Positions 50,400-59,141 of a DNA stretch of 64,000 nucleotides are shown here, piece by piece. Under the pieces are notes generated by a model. The model did not search any database, was not told the origin of the DNA, and was given only the letters and a program-made list of their open reading frames with translations. Location of the stretch: assembly GCF_001026695.1 (NCBI RefSeq), contig NZ_LDNB01000006.1, forward strand, positions 133,031 to 197,030, in the 5' to 3' direction. This DNA is from Neobacillus vireti. GTDB taxonomy: Bacteria > Bacillota > Bacilli > Bacillales > Cytobacillaceae. The translations under genes and the position numbers were made by a program. How positions within the stretch are numbered: position 1 is the stretch's first letter; the number at the start of each line of letters is the position of its first letter.

Positions 50400-50504
50400 T
50401 TATGATTTTTTTGAAACTCTGATAACGTTGAAAACGCTGGCTGCTAAACCGCCCCATATAATAACAATTCCTACGACCATCATGGTAATTGCGCTTCCTG
50501 ACAT
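50400..50504 (-). CDS. MetS-like small subunit of NSS transporter
   Basis: A 34-residue single-helix protein: MSGSAITMMVVGIVIIWGGL then AASVFNVIRVSKKS. It begins 1 nt after the stop of the NSS transporter gene, with GAGGGGG inside that gene as ribosome site. The MetS family (methionine/alanine importer small subunit, first described with MetP in Corynebacterium) has this size, a W-G-G pattern and this position. It probably stabilises the transporter. Confidence 0.88.
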   Translation of the reverse strand: MSGSAITMMVVGIVIIWGGLAASVFNVIRVSKKS

Positions 50505-50505
50505 G

Positions 50506-52011
50506 CTAGGCGACCCCCTCTTTCTCTTCTACATTGGCATTGGCTTTCCATCCCTTAAGGGAAAGGAGGAGAGCAACTAGGATAACACCTGCGGCAACAA
50601 CTACTCCAGCGAACAATATCAGGCTCGTTGGGTAACCCTCGTAATTTTTCGCAAGGTTCTGACGGATGTTATCAAACATCATGTATCCAAGAACAAGTGG
50701 TGTAAGGATTGCGAGGCAGAATTTCCACCAAGCACCAGTGCGCAAGTCTGAAATTTCGTTAGCATGCTTTTGTAAACCAGTTAATCCTTTAAAGAACCAT
50801 GCCATCAAGATGATTTCCACTAATCCCGCAAGAGCAACACCGAAGTTATTGATGAAATAATCGACAATATCAAGCAAACGCAATCCGCCGTTTGTGGCAA
50901 ACAGCAATGAAATGACAGCGGCAGTTAAACCGCTAGCTAAAACTGCTTTTGTCCGCGAGACATTAAACTTATCCTGAACACCGGCGACAAAGGTTTCTAC
51001 AATCGAAATCAGCGATGTCATTCCAGCAAAAACAAGTGAAAGGAAGAATAGTATTCCGAATAGTCCATTCCATCCAGGAAATTCATTAATAATGCTTGGG
51101 AAGACAACGAACGCAAGGCCGATTCCGCTGCTAACCACTTGATCAATTGGTACCCCCTGCTGTTTAGCCATAAACCCTAAAGCGGCAAATACTCCGATAC
51201 CAGCAAGTAATTCAAATCCAGAGTTGGCAAAACCGGTAATGAAGGCATTATTATTGATATCCGATTTTTTTGGTAGATAGCTAGAATAAGTAAGCATAAT
51301 GGCAAATCCAATGGATAATGAGAAGAAGATTTGTCCGTATGCGGCAACCCATACTTTTCCGTCAAGCATTTTATCCCAGTTGGGCTTAAAGAAGGCGTTT
51401 AGTCCTTCAGCAGCACCGTCAAGTGTAACCGCACGTATAACGATGATTAAGAACATGATGACAAGAGTTGGGATAAAAATCTTATTTAGTCTTTCGATTC
51501 CTTTTGATACACCCCTGTATAGAACGAAAAGCGTAACAGCCCAAACAAAAAGTAATGGAATAACTACGCCTGGAACTAAACTGCCGATATCTCCAGGAGT
51601 TTCAGATAATTTTAAAACTTTTCCATATAAAAATTGATCAGGTTTTGCCCCCCACTGGGTACCAACCGAATAGATTGTGTATTTAACGGCCCATGCAATA
51701 ATCACTGCGTAATAGGTACAAATAACAAACGAGATTAATACTTGCCACCAGCCAAGCCATTCCGCTTTTTTGCTAATCCGGAAGAAGGAAAGTGGTGCTG
51801 AACCTCGGTATTTGTGACCAATCGTGAATTCCAAAATTAAAATCGGGATCCCCGCGGTTAAAAGTGCAAATAAATAGGGAAAGTAAAAGGCACCTCCGCC
51901 ATTCTCATAAGCAACGGCGGGGAATCGCCATATATTCCCTAATCCAACTGCGGACCCCACTGCTGCCATGATAAAACCGTATCTAGAGCCCCACTGCTGA
52001 CGATTCTCCAT
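50506..52011 (-). CDS. Sodium-dependent NSS-family amino acid transporter
   Basis: A 501-residue LeuT-fold symporter with 12 or so TM helices. The signature is MAAVGSAVGLGNIWRFPAVAYENGG, and later GRSSL-like ligand regions include FFSLSIGFAIMLTYSSYLPKKSDI and SLVFAGMTSLISIVETFVAG. With the adjacent MetS-like subunit it is probably a methionine/alanine-type importer (MetPS-like), though the substrate cannot be fixed from sequence. ATG 52011 follows a GGAGGGACATTT-type site. Monocistronic except for the small subunit. Confidence 0.9.
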   Translation of the reverse strand: MENRQQWGSRYGFIMAAVGSAVGLGNIWRFPAVAYENGGGAFYFPYLFALLTAGIPILILEFTIGHKYRGSAPLSFFRISKKAEWLGWWQVLISFVICTYYAVIIAWAVKYTIYSVGTQWGAKPDQFLYGKVLKLSETPGDIGSLVPGVVIPLLFVWAVTLFVLYRGVSKGIERLNKIFIPTLVIMFLIIVIRAVTLDGAAEGLNAFFKPNWDKMLDGKVWVAAYGQIFFSLSIGFAIMLTYSSYLPKKSDINNNAFITGFANSGFELLAGIGVFAALGFMAKQQGVPIDQVVSSGIGLAFVVFPSIINEFPGWNGLFGILFFLSLVFAGMTSLISIVETFVAGVQDKFNVSRTKAVLASGLTAAVISLLFATNGGLRLLDIVDYFINNFGVALAGLVEIILMAWFFKGLTGLQKHANEISDLRTGAWWKFCLAILTPLVLGYMMFDNIRQNLAKNYEGYPTSLILFAGVVVAAGVILVALLLSLKGWKANANVEEKEGVA

Positions 52012-52223
52012 AAATGTCCCTCCTAAACAGGATATCTTTTTATAAGATTCAGATAATTTTATTATTATCCTAATATATAGTTATTGGTGATAGATGTCAA
52101 ACTCTTTAGAATAATTTGTTTAATTGTAATTTTTGCCAAAGGATAAATCCTGTAGGTTAGCATTAAAGCGGTGGGAAAATGGTTGGTTATCACGTTAGGG
52201 TATCTCATTTTTTTTAATTAAAG

Positions 52224-52407
52224 GCTTTGTTAAAAGTGAATGTTGATTTCCGTTCCAGGCGCTTCGCTTTCCGCGGGGCGGGCGGTGAGCCTCCTCGGCG
52301 CTAAAGCGCCTGCGAGGTCTCACCTGTCCCGCTGCTCCCGCAGGAGTCTCGCGCCTTCCACTCCAATCAACATTGTGTTCATAATCAACAATGTTCTTTA
52401 ACACAGC
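52224..52407. mobile_element. 184 bp MITE-like repeat, copy B
   Basis: Same length and interior as copy A (13372), with GCTTTGTTAAAAGTGAATG at the left and CTTTAACACAGC at the right. It lies immediately upstream of the BirA box of bioY. Confidence 0.8.
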
Positions 52408-52424
52408 CTAATTAAAAAAATTAA

Positions 52425-52455
52425 TTGTTAACCAAAATTAATTATAGGTTGACAA
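52425..52455 (+). promoter_or_regulatory. BirA operator upstream of bioY
   Basis: TTGTTAAC (52425) and GTTGACAA (52448) form the 8-15-8 inverted repeat known for the Bacillus biotin repressor BirA. It lies about 65 nt before the bioY start, fitting biotin-dependent repression. Confidence 0.92.
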
Positions 52456-52519
52456 TACTACCTCTAACCATTTATTTTAAATTTATGACATTTTATTTTG
52501 GGATAGGAGATTGAAAAGA

Positions 52520-53110
52520 ATGAAGTTAAGGGCACTTGATATAACACTAGTTGGTATGTTCGTGGCACTTATGGCGATTGGGGCTAACATCACGACAATC
52601 GCTCCGTTTTTGCGTGTTGGCGGAGTACCGATCACCCTGCAAACATTTTTCGCTATTTTAGCAGGGTTAATTTTGGGGAGTCGTTTGGGAGCCATTGCGA
52701 TGCTTGTTTATATGTTAGTAGGCATGGTGGGGGCGCCGGTCTTTGCAGATTTTTATGGTGGTCTCTCTATCATTATTAGACCTACCTTCGGCTTTATCGT
52801 TTCATATATTTTTGTTGCATTTATCATTGGAAGAGTGGTGGAAAGGAAAAAAACTGTGGCGGCTTTTATCATTGCAGCTGTAATCGGCATGGCCGTCAAT
52901 TACCTCTTAGGAACAAACTGGATGTACTTTGCCTATAAAATCTGGGCTGCGGCACCATCTGGCTTTACATACAAAATGGCATGGCTCTGGATGGTTCCCC
53001 CGTTGCCAAAGGATTTAATCCTAGCCATATTTGCAGGAATGATGGCCCACCGGCTAGAAAAAACCGTCCTATCAAAAGGCCAATTCAAACAATTAAAACG
53101 CGTTTCCTAG
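52520..53110 (+). CDS. bioY: Biotin transporter BioY (ECF S-component)
   Basis: A 196-residue six-TM S-component: RALDITLVGMFVALMAIGAN, FLRVGGVPITLQTFFAILAGL and GSRLGAIAMLVYMLVGMVGAPVF are the BioY signature. It binds biotin in the membrane and works with a shared EcfA/EcfT module not in this window. ATG 52520 is preferred over TTG 52511 on spacing from AGGAG. The BirA box upstream confirms the biotin assignment independently of homology. Confidence 0.95.
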   Translation: MKLRALDITLVGMFVALMAIGANITTIAPFLRVGGVPITLQTFFAILAGLILGSRLGAIAMLVYMLVGMVGAPVFADFYGGLSIIIRPTFGFIVSYIFVAFIIGRVVERKKTVAAFIIAAVIGMAVNYLLGTNWMYFAYKIWAAAPSGFTYKMAWLWMVPPLPKDLILAIFAGMMAHRLEKTVLSKGQFKQLKRVS

Positions 53111-53125
53111 ATAGTTTCCTAAATA

Positions 53126-53252
53126 GTGTCAGGCACGTGGAAAAGAAAGTGTCCACTGGAGACGGACAAATGTCTTTTTATGGTGCCTGACACCAAAATC
53201 AGACTGTGTCCACTGGAGGCGGACAAATGTCTTTTTGTGGTGCCTGACACCC
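53126..53252. repeat. Two tandem inverted copies of the GTGTCAGGCACC repeat
   Basis: GTGTCCACTGGAG-CGGACAAATGTCTTTTT-TGGTGCCTGACACC occurs twice (about 53150-53194 and 53207-53251), in the reverse orientation to the copies at 16921, 41841 and 50284; a further GTGTCAGGCAC at 53126 pairs with the GTGCCTGACAC arms. Short GACACCCAATA-type repeats follow to 53280. Confidence 0.75.
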
Positions 53253-53292
53253 AATAGTGACACCCAATAATGACACCCGATCAACGCAAACA

Positions 53293-53335
53293 AAAAAAGC
53301 GGCATAACCATAAATTTCTGGTTATACCACTTTCT
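53293..53335 (-). terminator. Terminator of the diguanylate cyclase gene
   Basis: On the minus strand AGTGGTATAACCA pairs with TGGTTATGCCGCT and is followed by TTTTTTT. Confidence 0.85.
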
Positions 53336-54569
53336 TGTTTAGGAGGCCGTTGAGGGCGGATACTTGGTTTTTTCCGAGCTGTTTGGATTGGAGCAATAGT
53401 TCGTCGGCTTGGATATAGGCTTTTTCCATTGAGGTGTGATCATTCACTTTGTAGAAATAGAGCCCGAACGATGCTGTGTAGGAAATAGTCCTTATTTCCC
53501 CGTTATACTCTACTTGTACGGAATTATTTGCAATCCCGCCAAGCATCCTGTTGATCAAATCTACGGCCTGGGTATAGTTTCTGTTTCTAAGACAAAGCGT
53601 AAATTCTTCACCGCCGCTTCTGAAAAGATAATCCTCTTGACTTAGATAGCTTTTTAACGTGGAGGCAAAATGCTGGATTACTTTATCTCCCACGGCATGA
53701 TTGTAGTTATCGTTAATTCCTTTAAATTTATCGATGTCGGCGACGACAATACCGATATCCTCCCCGGTTTGATTTAACTCGGCCATCTTTTTATCCATGA
53801 AGGTGCGATTGAAGACGCCTGTCAAAAAGTCCGTATAGGCCATTTGTTCAAATTGGTCCCGCTCCAGCTTATTTTGTATACTTTGAGATTTAGAGTAGAA
53901 CGAGAGGTTAACAATATAATTTAAGATAAATAGGCTGATAATCATTTCCCATTTTCCGTCTTTAAGAAAAAGAAATAATAGACCGTTCGTGATTGCCACT
54001 TTCCCATAGTCTAGTAAACTTATGTCTCTAAAAATAAAATCGATGCCCTCTTTAAATGATTTTTGTTCTCCTAAAGTAACAAATAAAATCAACATGATCG
54101 CACCTGACAAATAGGAAGAAAGACAAACTAATCCAAATAACAGAATCCAATAGCCAAAGGGAAAGGATTGAAAACTTGAATAAAAGTGCTGGAATAAAAA
54201 ATAAGCAATCGAGTGTGTAATAACAAAGGAGCCAATGTTGTAAAAAGTATCGAAAAACTCATTTGGATCAGCCATCTTTGCCCATTTTCGATAAAAATAA
54301 ACGGTAAATCGATAAAGGGTTTCAAAGATAAACAAGCCAAATGGACCGGCAAATAAAATAAGGGATAAATCATAGCTTATTCCATATTCAATATTGGTAT
54401 TGCCGTTTTTAAAGAAAACCCGTAGGCGAAAGTATAGACTGGAGAAAAACCAGAAGACAATTAAAGCCATAATAAAGCTGGTGTTGTCTGCCAAAATATT
54501 AGATGAGAAAAAAACTATGGCCACGGAAGTAAAAAATAACGATAATTCGTAAATCCTAGTTTTCAACAT
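53322..54569 (-). CDS. Membrane-bound GGDEF diguanylate cyclase
   Basis: A 415-residue protein. The first ~235 residues hold about six TM helices with no domain I can name. The C-terminal GGDEF domain begins ERDQFEQMAYTDFLTGVFNR, with the metal site DIDKFKGINDNYNHAVGD and the active-site loop RSGGEEFTLCLR (GGEEF variant, still active in many cyclases). Residues before the loop (SQED) do not match the RxxD inhibitory site, so product inhibition is probably absent. It makes c-di-GMP from GTP at the membrane. ATG 54569 is used; an earlier ATG (54596) is possible. Confidence 0.9.
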   Translation of the reverse strand: MLKTRIYELSLFFTSVAIVFFSSNILADNTSFIMALIVFWFFSSLYFRLRVFFKNGNTNIEYGISYDLSLILFAGPFGLFIFETLYRFTVYFYRKWAKMADPNEFFDTFYNIGSFVITHSIAYFLFQHFYSSFQSFPFGYWILLFGLVCLSSYLSGAIMLILFVTLGEQKSFKEGIDFIFRDISLLDYGKVAITNGLLFLFLKDGKWEMIISLFILNYIVNLSFYSKSQSIQNKLERDQFEQMAYTDFLTGVFNRTFMDKKMAELNQTGEDIGIVVADIDKFKGINDNYNHAVGDKVIQHFASTLKSYLSQEDYLFRSGGEEFTLCLRNRNYTQAVDLINRMLGGIANNSVQVEYNGEIRTISYTASFGLYFYKVNDHTSMEKAYIQADELLLQSKQLGKNQVSALNGLLNKKVV

Positions 54570-54897
54570 AACATTCCATTCACTTCCTAGTATCATAAAT
54601 TCTATCTTAATCAATATCGAATTTAAAAAGATTGTCATAATGGGCCTGTCTATATTCCTATTGTACAAAATTTCCTGAAGATAACGAACTACTTTTTACA
54701 AAATTATTGGTTTCTTGAAAAATTATTAGTAAAATTCAGAAAACTAAAGACATTTAGTCCCGTATAGCAGATATAATGTTTTATAATTATCACATAGCGA
54801 TAAAGTGAAGTTTGGTTGTTTTGATAAAAATAAGATTCTACTTCCTAGTTCACTGGTGTATGCACCTGATTTTCCAATCTGATAGATGAAGGGATGA
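54570..54897. other. Divergent intergenic region between GGDEF and kynU genes
   Basis: A 328 nt AT-rich spacer. TATAAT at 54772-54777 could be the -10 of kynU, with GACATT about 17 nt upstream. No open frame with a ribosome site and no clear riboswitch-like structure. Confidence 0.4.
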
Positions 54898-56199
54898 TTG
54901 TTAATAATGGAGGGGTCTTTACTCGATGCTTCAGAAGCCTATGCAAAATTACTAGATGAAAAAGCGAAATTAACAAAGTTTCGCGAAGAATTTTACCTTC
55001 AAAAGGATCATTATTATATGGATGGAAATTCATTAGGCCTATTATCCAAACGTGCAGAGGAAACGCTGTTAACTTCCCTTGAAGACTGGAAGAGGTATGG
55101 AATTGATGGCTGGATGGTCGGGAAGCAGCCTTGGTTTTCCCTATCTGAAAAAGTGGCAGGGATGCTTGCACCTTTAGTTGGTGCCAAGGAAGAAGAAGTG
55201 ATTGCGACGGGCTCTATTACCGTCAATATCCACCAGTTAATAGCAACCTTTTATAAGCCTGAAGGAAAAAGAAAGAAAATTTTAGCAGACGAGTTAACTT
55301 TTCCGTCGGATATTTACGCCCTTCAAAGTCAGTTAAGGATAAAGAACCTTGACCCTGTTGAAGATCTCATTTGCGTGAAAAGCAGGGATGGGCGAACCCT
55401 CAACGAGGAAGACATTATAGCCGCAATGACGGATGAAGTGGCTGTCATTTTGCTTCCATCAGTGCTCTATCGCAGCGGCCAGCTCCTTGATATGGAGATC
55501 TTGACGCATGAAGCCCATAAGCGCGGAATCATCATTGGTTTTGATCTTGCCCATTCCATTGGGGCGATGCCTCATGAACTGCATGATTGGGGAGTGGACT
55601 TTGCGGTGTGGTGCAATTATAAATATTTGAATGGCGGCCCAGGCAGTGTCGGGGGACTTTTCGTTCATGAAAAGCAGCTTGAGGCATTTCACGGACCGGG
55701 TCTGGGGGGCTGGTTTGGTTCGAAAAAGGAGAAACAATTTGATATGGAGCATGTCCACACGCCTGCCGAAACAGCAGGTGCCTTCCAAATTGGTACACCA
55801 CATATATTAAGCTTAGCACCGATTTTGGGATCGTTAGAAATTTTTCAGGAAGCAGGAATCGAAAATATTCGCAGTAAATCTTTAAGTTTGACCCGGTATA
55901 TGATGGAGCTGATTGACTGTGAGCTGCGGGGTATGGGGTTTTCCATCACCAATCCAGGGGATGACCGCTATAGAGGCGGGCATGTCAGCCTTGAACATCA
56001 TGATGCAGCGCGCATCTGCAAGGCGTTAAAAGAAAACAAGGTAACACCGGATTTTCGTGCGCCCAACGTCATCCGTTTAGCCCCGATTGCCCTTTATACC
56101 AGCTATCATGACATTTGGAAAACGGTGCAAATTCTAAAAACCATCATGATCGAAGAACAATACAAAAAATTCAGCAACGAACGGGAAGTTGTCGCATAA
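54898..56199 (+). CDS. kynU: Kynureninase
   Basis: A 433-residue PLP enzyme. The N-terminus holds [15 protein letters not shown] ([17 protein letters not shown]), the region [20 protein letters not shown] carries the PLP-contacting Asp, and the lysine lies in [17 protein letters not shown]. The C-terminus [18 protein letters not shown] is family-specific. It cleaves kynurenine or 3-hydroxykynurenine to anthranilates plus alanine. The partners kynA and kynB of the Bacillus kyn operon are not adjacent, so it may act on imported kynurenine. TTG 54898 follows GAAGGGATGA; ATG 54907 is an alternative. Confidence 0.93.
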   Translation: MLIMEGSLLDASEAYAKLLDEKAKLTKFREEFYLQKDHYYMDGNSLGLLSKRAEETLLTSLEDWKRYGIDGWMVGKQPWFSLSEKVAGMLAPLVGAKEEEVIATGSITVNIHQLIATFYKPEGKRKKILADELTFPSDIYALQSQLRIKNLDPVEDLICVKSRDGRTLNEEDIIAAMTDEVAVILLPSVLYRSGQLLDMEILTHEAHKRGIIIGFDLAHSIGAMPHELHDWGVDFAVWCNYKYLNGGPGSVGGLFVHEKQLEAFHGPGLGGWFGSKKEKQFDMEHVHTPAETAGAFQIGTPHILSLAPILGSLEIFQEAGIENIRSKSLSLTRYMMELIDCELRGMGFSITNPGDDRYRGGHVSLEHHDAARICKALKENKVTPDFRAPNVIRLAPIALYTSYHDIWKTVQILKTIMIEEQYKKFSNEREVVA

Positions 56200-56306
56200 A
56201 GAAGTTGTGTCATCCAAGGTTTATAGATGATTTCTAATTCGCCCTTCCTAAATTTAGGAATACCCTTATATGGAGGAAAAATGTCTTAAAGGACAGGGGG
56301 AAGAAG

Positions 56307-56777
56307 ATGAGTCAAGAAATGTTTATGAAGGCAGCGGTAGATCTTGCGCTTGATAATGTTGTAACTAACGGCGGCGGGCCGTTTGGTGCGATTATCGTTA
56401 AAAACGGGCAGATCATTGCGGTCGGCCGTAACCAAGTAGTGGCAAATAAGGATCCTTCGGCACATGCTGAGATGCAGGCGATTCGGGCTGCATGCCGGTA
56501 TTTGAATAGTCATGAATTAAGAGATTGTGAAATATATTCAAGCTGTGAACCATGCCCAATGTGTTTAGGAGCGATCTATTGGGCCAGACTAAAATCAGTT
56601 TACTATGCTTGTACAAATAAAGATGCAGCACAAATTGGATTTGACGACCTCTTTATATACAAACAACTTGCCCTGCCAGTAGAAAAACGAAGTATTCCCA
56701 TGAAACGAATCGTCCCAAGCAATACCTATATGCCATTAAATGCCTGGATACACAAAACGAACAAGATTAATTATTAA
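56307..56777 (+). CDS. guaD: Guanine deaminase
   Basis: A 156-residue cytidine-deaminase-fold enzyme, the same length as B. subtilis GuaD. The zinc site is HAEMQAI (His and catalytic Glu) and PCPMCLGAIYWARL. The N-terminal FMKAAVDLALDNV and the C-terminal swapped segment ending MPLNAWIHKTN match GuaD rather than TadA. It converts guanine to xanthine for nitrogen scavenging. GGGGGAAGAAG precedes ATG 56307. Monocistronic, with a terminator at 56797. Confidence 0.93.
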   Translation: MSQEMFMKAAVDLALDNVVTNGGGPFGAIIVKNGQIIAVGRNQVVANKDPSAHAEMQAIRAACRYLNSHELRDCEIYSSCEPCPMCLGAIYWARLKSVYYACTNKDAAQIGFDDLFIYKQLALPVEKRSIPMKRIVPSNTYMPLNAWIHKTNKINY

Positions 56778-56796
56778 AGGTTGCAAAAGGCTCTGA

Positions 56797-56836
56797 CCTT
56801 GGTGCGGGATTGCCCCAAGGTAAGGGGCTTTTTTGT
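56797..56836 (+). terminator. Terminator after guaD
   Basis: GCCCC-AAGGTAA-GGGGC followed by TTTTTT; an alternative CCTTGG/CCAAGG helix overlaps it. Confidence 0.8.
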
Positions 56837-56841
56837 TTTTT

Positions 56842-57025
56842 GCTGTGTTAAAAGGGAATGTTGATTTCCTTTCCAGGCGCTTCGCTTTCCGCGGGGCGGG
56901 CGGTGAGCCTCCTCGGCGCTAAAGCGCCTGCGGGGTCTCACCTGTCCCGCTGCTCCCGCAGGAGTCTTGCGCCCTCCACTCCAATCAACATTGTGCTCAA
57001 AATCAACAACGTGCTTTAACATTGC
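56842..57025. mobile_element. 184 bp MITE-like repeat, copy C
   Basis: Same 184 bp length as copies A and B, with left end GCTGTGTTAAAAGGGAATG; the right end is degraded (CTTTAACATTGC). It sits between the guaD terminator and the GntR promoter. Confidence 0.8.
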
Positions 57026-57053
57026 CTTTGTTTTTTTAAAAAAATTTCTCAAG

Positions 57054-57082
57054 GGTAATTGTTTATCATTACCAATTATGAT
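57054..57082 (+). promoter_or_regulatory. Inverted repeat at the GntR-ABC promoter
   Basis: GGTAAT-N8-ATTACC (57054-57073) directly precedes TATGAT (57077), a likely -10. YtrA-type GntR repressors commonly bind such palindromes over their own promoter; binding is inferred. Confidence 0.5.
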
Positions 57083-57131
57083 ATACTACATTACATCACT
57101 AATGCACTATATCAGGGGAGGGGTGAAAAGA

Positions 57132-57512
57132 TTGATTCTTAATCTGGACGGGACGAAGCCGATTTATGTCCAAATTTCAGAGTGGCTGGAGAATGAGATT
57201 TTAAATGGAAATGTTGAAAGTGAACAAAAAATTTACTCCCAGTATCAGCTTGCAGAGATTTTTAATATTAACCCGGCAACGGCGGCAAAGGGGCTGAACA
57301 TTTTGGCGGATGAACAAATTTTAATGAAAAAGCGCGGGCTTGGGATGTTTGTCACGAGCAATGCTAAAGAAATGATTCTGACCAAGCGAAAAAACCAAAC
57401 GTTGAAGCGGCTTGTACAGGAAATTGTTTTGGAAGCGGGACGGCTTCAGGTAAGCAAAGAGGAATTAATCGACATGATCAAAACGGCTGACATAGGGGAG
57501 GAAGAGCAATGA
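57132..57512 (+). CDS. YtrA-subfamily GntR regulator
   Basis: A 126-residue short GntR protein: KPIYVQISEWLENEILNGNV (wing-helix start), then SQYQLAEIFNINPATAAKGL (recognition helix) and ILMKKRGLGMFVTSNAKE. The short C-terminal dimerisation helix without a ligand domain is typical of YtrA regulators that control adjacent ABC transporters. TTG 57132 follows GGGGAGGGGTG at a proper spacing; GTG 57123 sits on that site. It overlaps the ATPase gene by ATGA. Confidence 0.9.
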   Translation: MILNLDGTKPIYVQISEWLENEILNGNVESEQKIYSQYQLAEIFNINPATAAKGLNILADEQILMKKRGLGMFVTSNAKEMILTKRKNQTLKRLVQEIVLEAGRLQVSKEELIDMIKTADIGEEEQ

Positions 57513-58405
57513 CTGTAATCGAGTGTCGTGGACTGACGAAAGTATATGGCGGGGCAAAAGCATTAAACAATCTTAGCTGCAAAATTGAAGAAAATAAAAT
57601 TACTGGACTCATCGGGCGGAATGGTGCTGGGAAAACAACCTTGCTAAAAATCATTGCCGGTTATTTGAAGGAAACTTCTGGGGAACTGAACGTTTTTTCC
57701 GAAAATCCGTTTAACAACCTGCTGGTTTCGGCGAATGTGATTTTTATTCATGACCAAATGAATCTGCCGACTTCCTTAAATCTTAAGGAAATATTGGATA
57801 CAGCAGCGAGTTTTTATGAAAAATGGGACCATGATTTGGCGAACCGACTCTTAGAGTATTTCTCCCTCAACCCATTGCAGCATCATAACGGATTATCTAA
57901 GGGAATGAAAAGCACGTTTAACGCCATTTTAGGATTGGCTGCCCGAGTCCCGCTAACTCTTTTTGATGAACCGACATCCGGGATGGATGCAGCGGTCCGA
58001 AAGGATTTTTACCGTGCTTTACTTAAGGACTATCTTGCCCACCCAAGAACCATCATTATTTCGAGTCATCACTTGAATGAAATTGAGGATTTGCTAGAAG
58101 ACATTCTGCTTATGAAAGATGGGAAAGAACTGCTGCATTTGCCGGTAGCCGACTTGAAAGAATGGGCGATTGGATTGCAGGGAAAGACTTCTGTGATTAA
58201 CGAATGGACCAGGAACAAAGAGGTTATCTATACAAAAAGCATCGGCCTAGACCAGTCGTATGTTGCCGTAAGGAATGATTTTTCCGAAGTAGAATGGCAA
58301 AAAGCCCGTGTCGCCGGACTCGAACTTACGCCGGTTACTTCGAGTGACCTTTGTGTCTATTTAACTAGCAAAACGAAAGGGGGAATTGATGATGTCTTTA
58401 ACTAG
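57509..58405 (+). CDS. ABC transporter ATPase (YtrB/BcrA-type)
   Basis: A 298-residue ABC ATPase. Walker A is GRNGAGKTT (about 36-44), the signature is the unusual LSKGMKS, Walker B is TLFDEPTSGMD and the H-loop region is IISSHHLNEIEDLLE. The C-terminal third (about 215-298) is an extra domain seen in BcrA/YtrB-type exporters. The LSKGM signature is common in this GntR-linked group. It overlaps the GntR gene upstream and the permease gene downstream, so the three are tightly coupled. Confidence 0.9.
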   Translation: MTVIECRGLTKVYGGAKALNNLSCKIEENKITGLIGRNGAGKTTLLKIIAGYLKETSGELNVFSENPFNNLLVSANVIFIHDQMNLPTSLNLKEILDTAASFYEKWDHDLANRLLEYFSLNPLQHHNGLSKGMKSTFNAILGLAARVPLTLFDEPTSGMDAAVRKDFYRALLKDYLAHPRTIIISSHHLNEIEDLLEDILLMKDGKELLHLPVADLKEWAIGLQGKTSVINEWTRNKEVIYTKSIGLDQSYVAVRNDFSEVEWQKARVAGLELTPVTSSDLCVYLTSKTKGGIDDVFN

Positions 58406-59141
58406 TGTTCGACTGACAGACGTTGTAAAAAAGCAGTATCTTTATAAGATGAAGGCTTACAGCCAGGTTTTCATGTCGCTGATTTTCATTCAATTGTTAG
58501 CTGTCCTTTTTTCCATGAATGGTGTCGGGGGGATGGGTTCAAGTGATGGAAATATGCAAATAGAAATCAAATATTTCTCCGCTGTATTGGTGGTGGTCTT
58601 TACAATGCTGTGGGGGTTTATTACCGCCATCATCATCACAACGAAGGCGTATCGCAATGATGACTTCGTCTTTGTTACCAATCGAACCAGCAGTAATTTG
58701 TCTAATATAGTATTTTTATTAACCGCAAGTATCATTGGCGGAATTACATCGATGTTATCTACGTATTTAATCAAAGTGATTGTTTATTATTTTTTTAGTG
58801 ACGTATCTCTAAAAAGCACGTCAGTCCTGGCGGCTCCAAACGAGTTTTTCTTAGGCTCGTTCTCTACTTCTCTCTACATCTTCCTATTTTGTGCGCTCGG
58901 TTATTTATTTGGAACATTAGTCCAGATTAATAAAGCATTTGCAGTTTTGATACCAGCAGCTTTTTTCGGGGGATTAATTATTGATGGACTTAGAGGAAAT
59001 GAAGGAGTCATCGCAAAGGGATTTAATTTTTTCTTTATGGAACCATCATTAACAGTGTTTATTATAAAAGTCATTGTTACGGCGGGCCTGCTTATTTCTG
59101 GAACCTTTGCGTTATCGAATAGAATGGAGGTCCGGTCATAA
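58389..59141 (+). CDS. ABC transporter permease of the GntR operon
   Basis: A 250-residue membrane protein with about six TM helices: an N-terminal anchor (SQVFMSLIFIQLLAVLFSMN), a mid pair (FTMLWGFITAIIITTKAYRND), and TSLYIFLFCALGYLFGTLVQ. The layout resembles ABC-2 type permeases. It overlaps the ATPase gene and the next gene (stop and start share 59141). The substrate could be an antimicrobial peptide or cell-wall component, as for other YtrA-linked exporters, but nothing in the sequence decides this. Confidence 0.82.
   Translation: MMSLTSVRLTDVVKKQYLYKMKAYSQVFMSLIFIQLLAVLFSMNGVGGMGSSDGNMQIEIKYFSAVLVVVFTMLWGFITAIIITTKAYRNDDFVFVTNRTSSNLSNIVFLLTASIIGGITSMLSTYLIKVIVYYFFSDVSLKSTSVLAAPNEFFLGSFSTSLYIFLFCALGYLFGTLVQINKAFAVLIPAAFFGGLIIDGLRGNEGVIAKGFNFFFMEPSLTVFIIKVIVTAGLLISGTFALSNRMEVRS

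Noticed and set aside
56200..56306. Purine riboswitch upstream of guaD
   Set aside because: The 107 nt gap shows no three-way junction with the expected loop sequences and no terminator.
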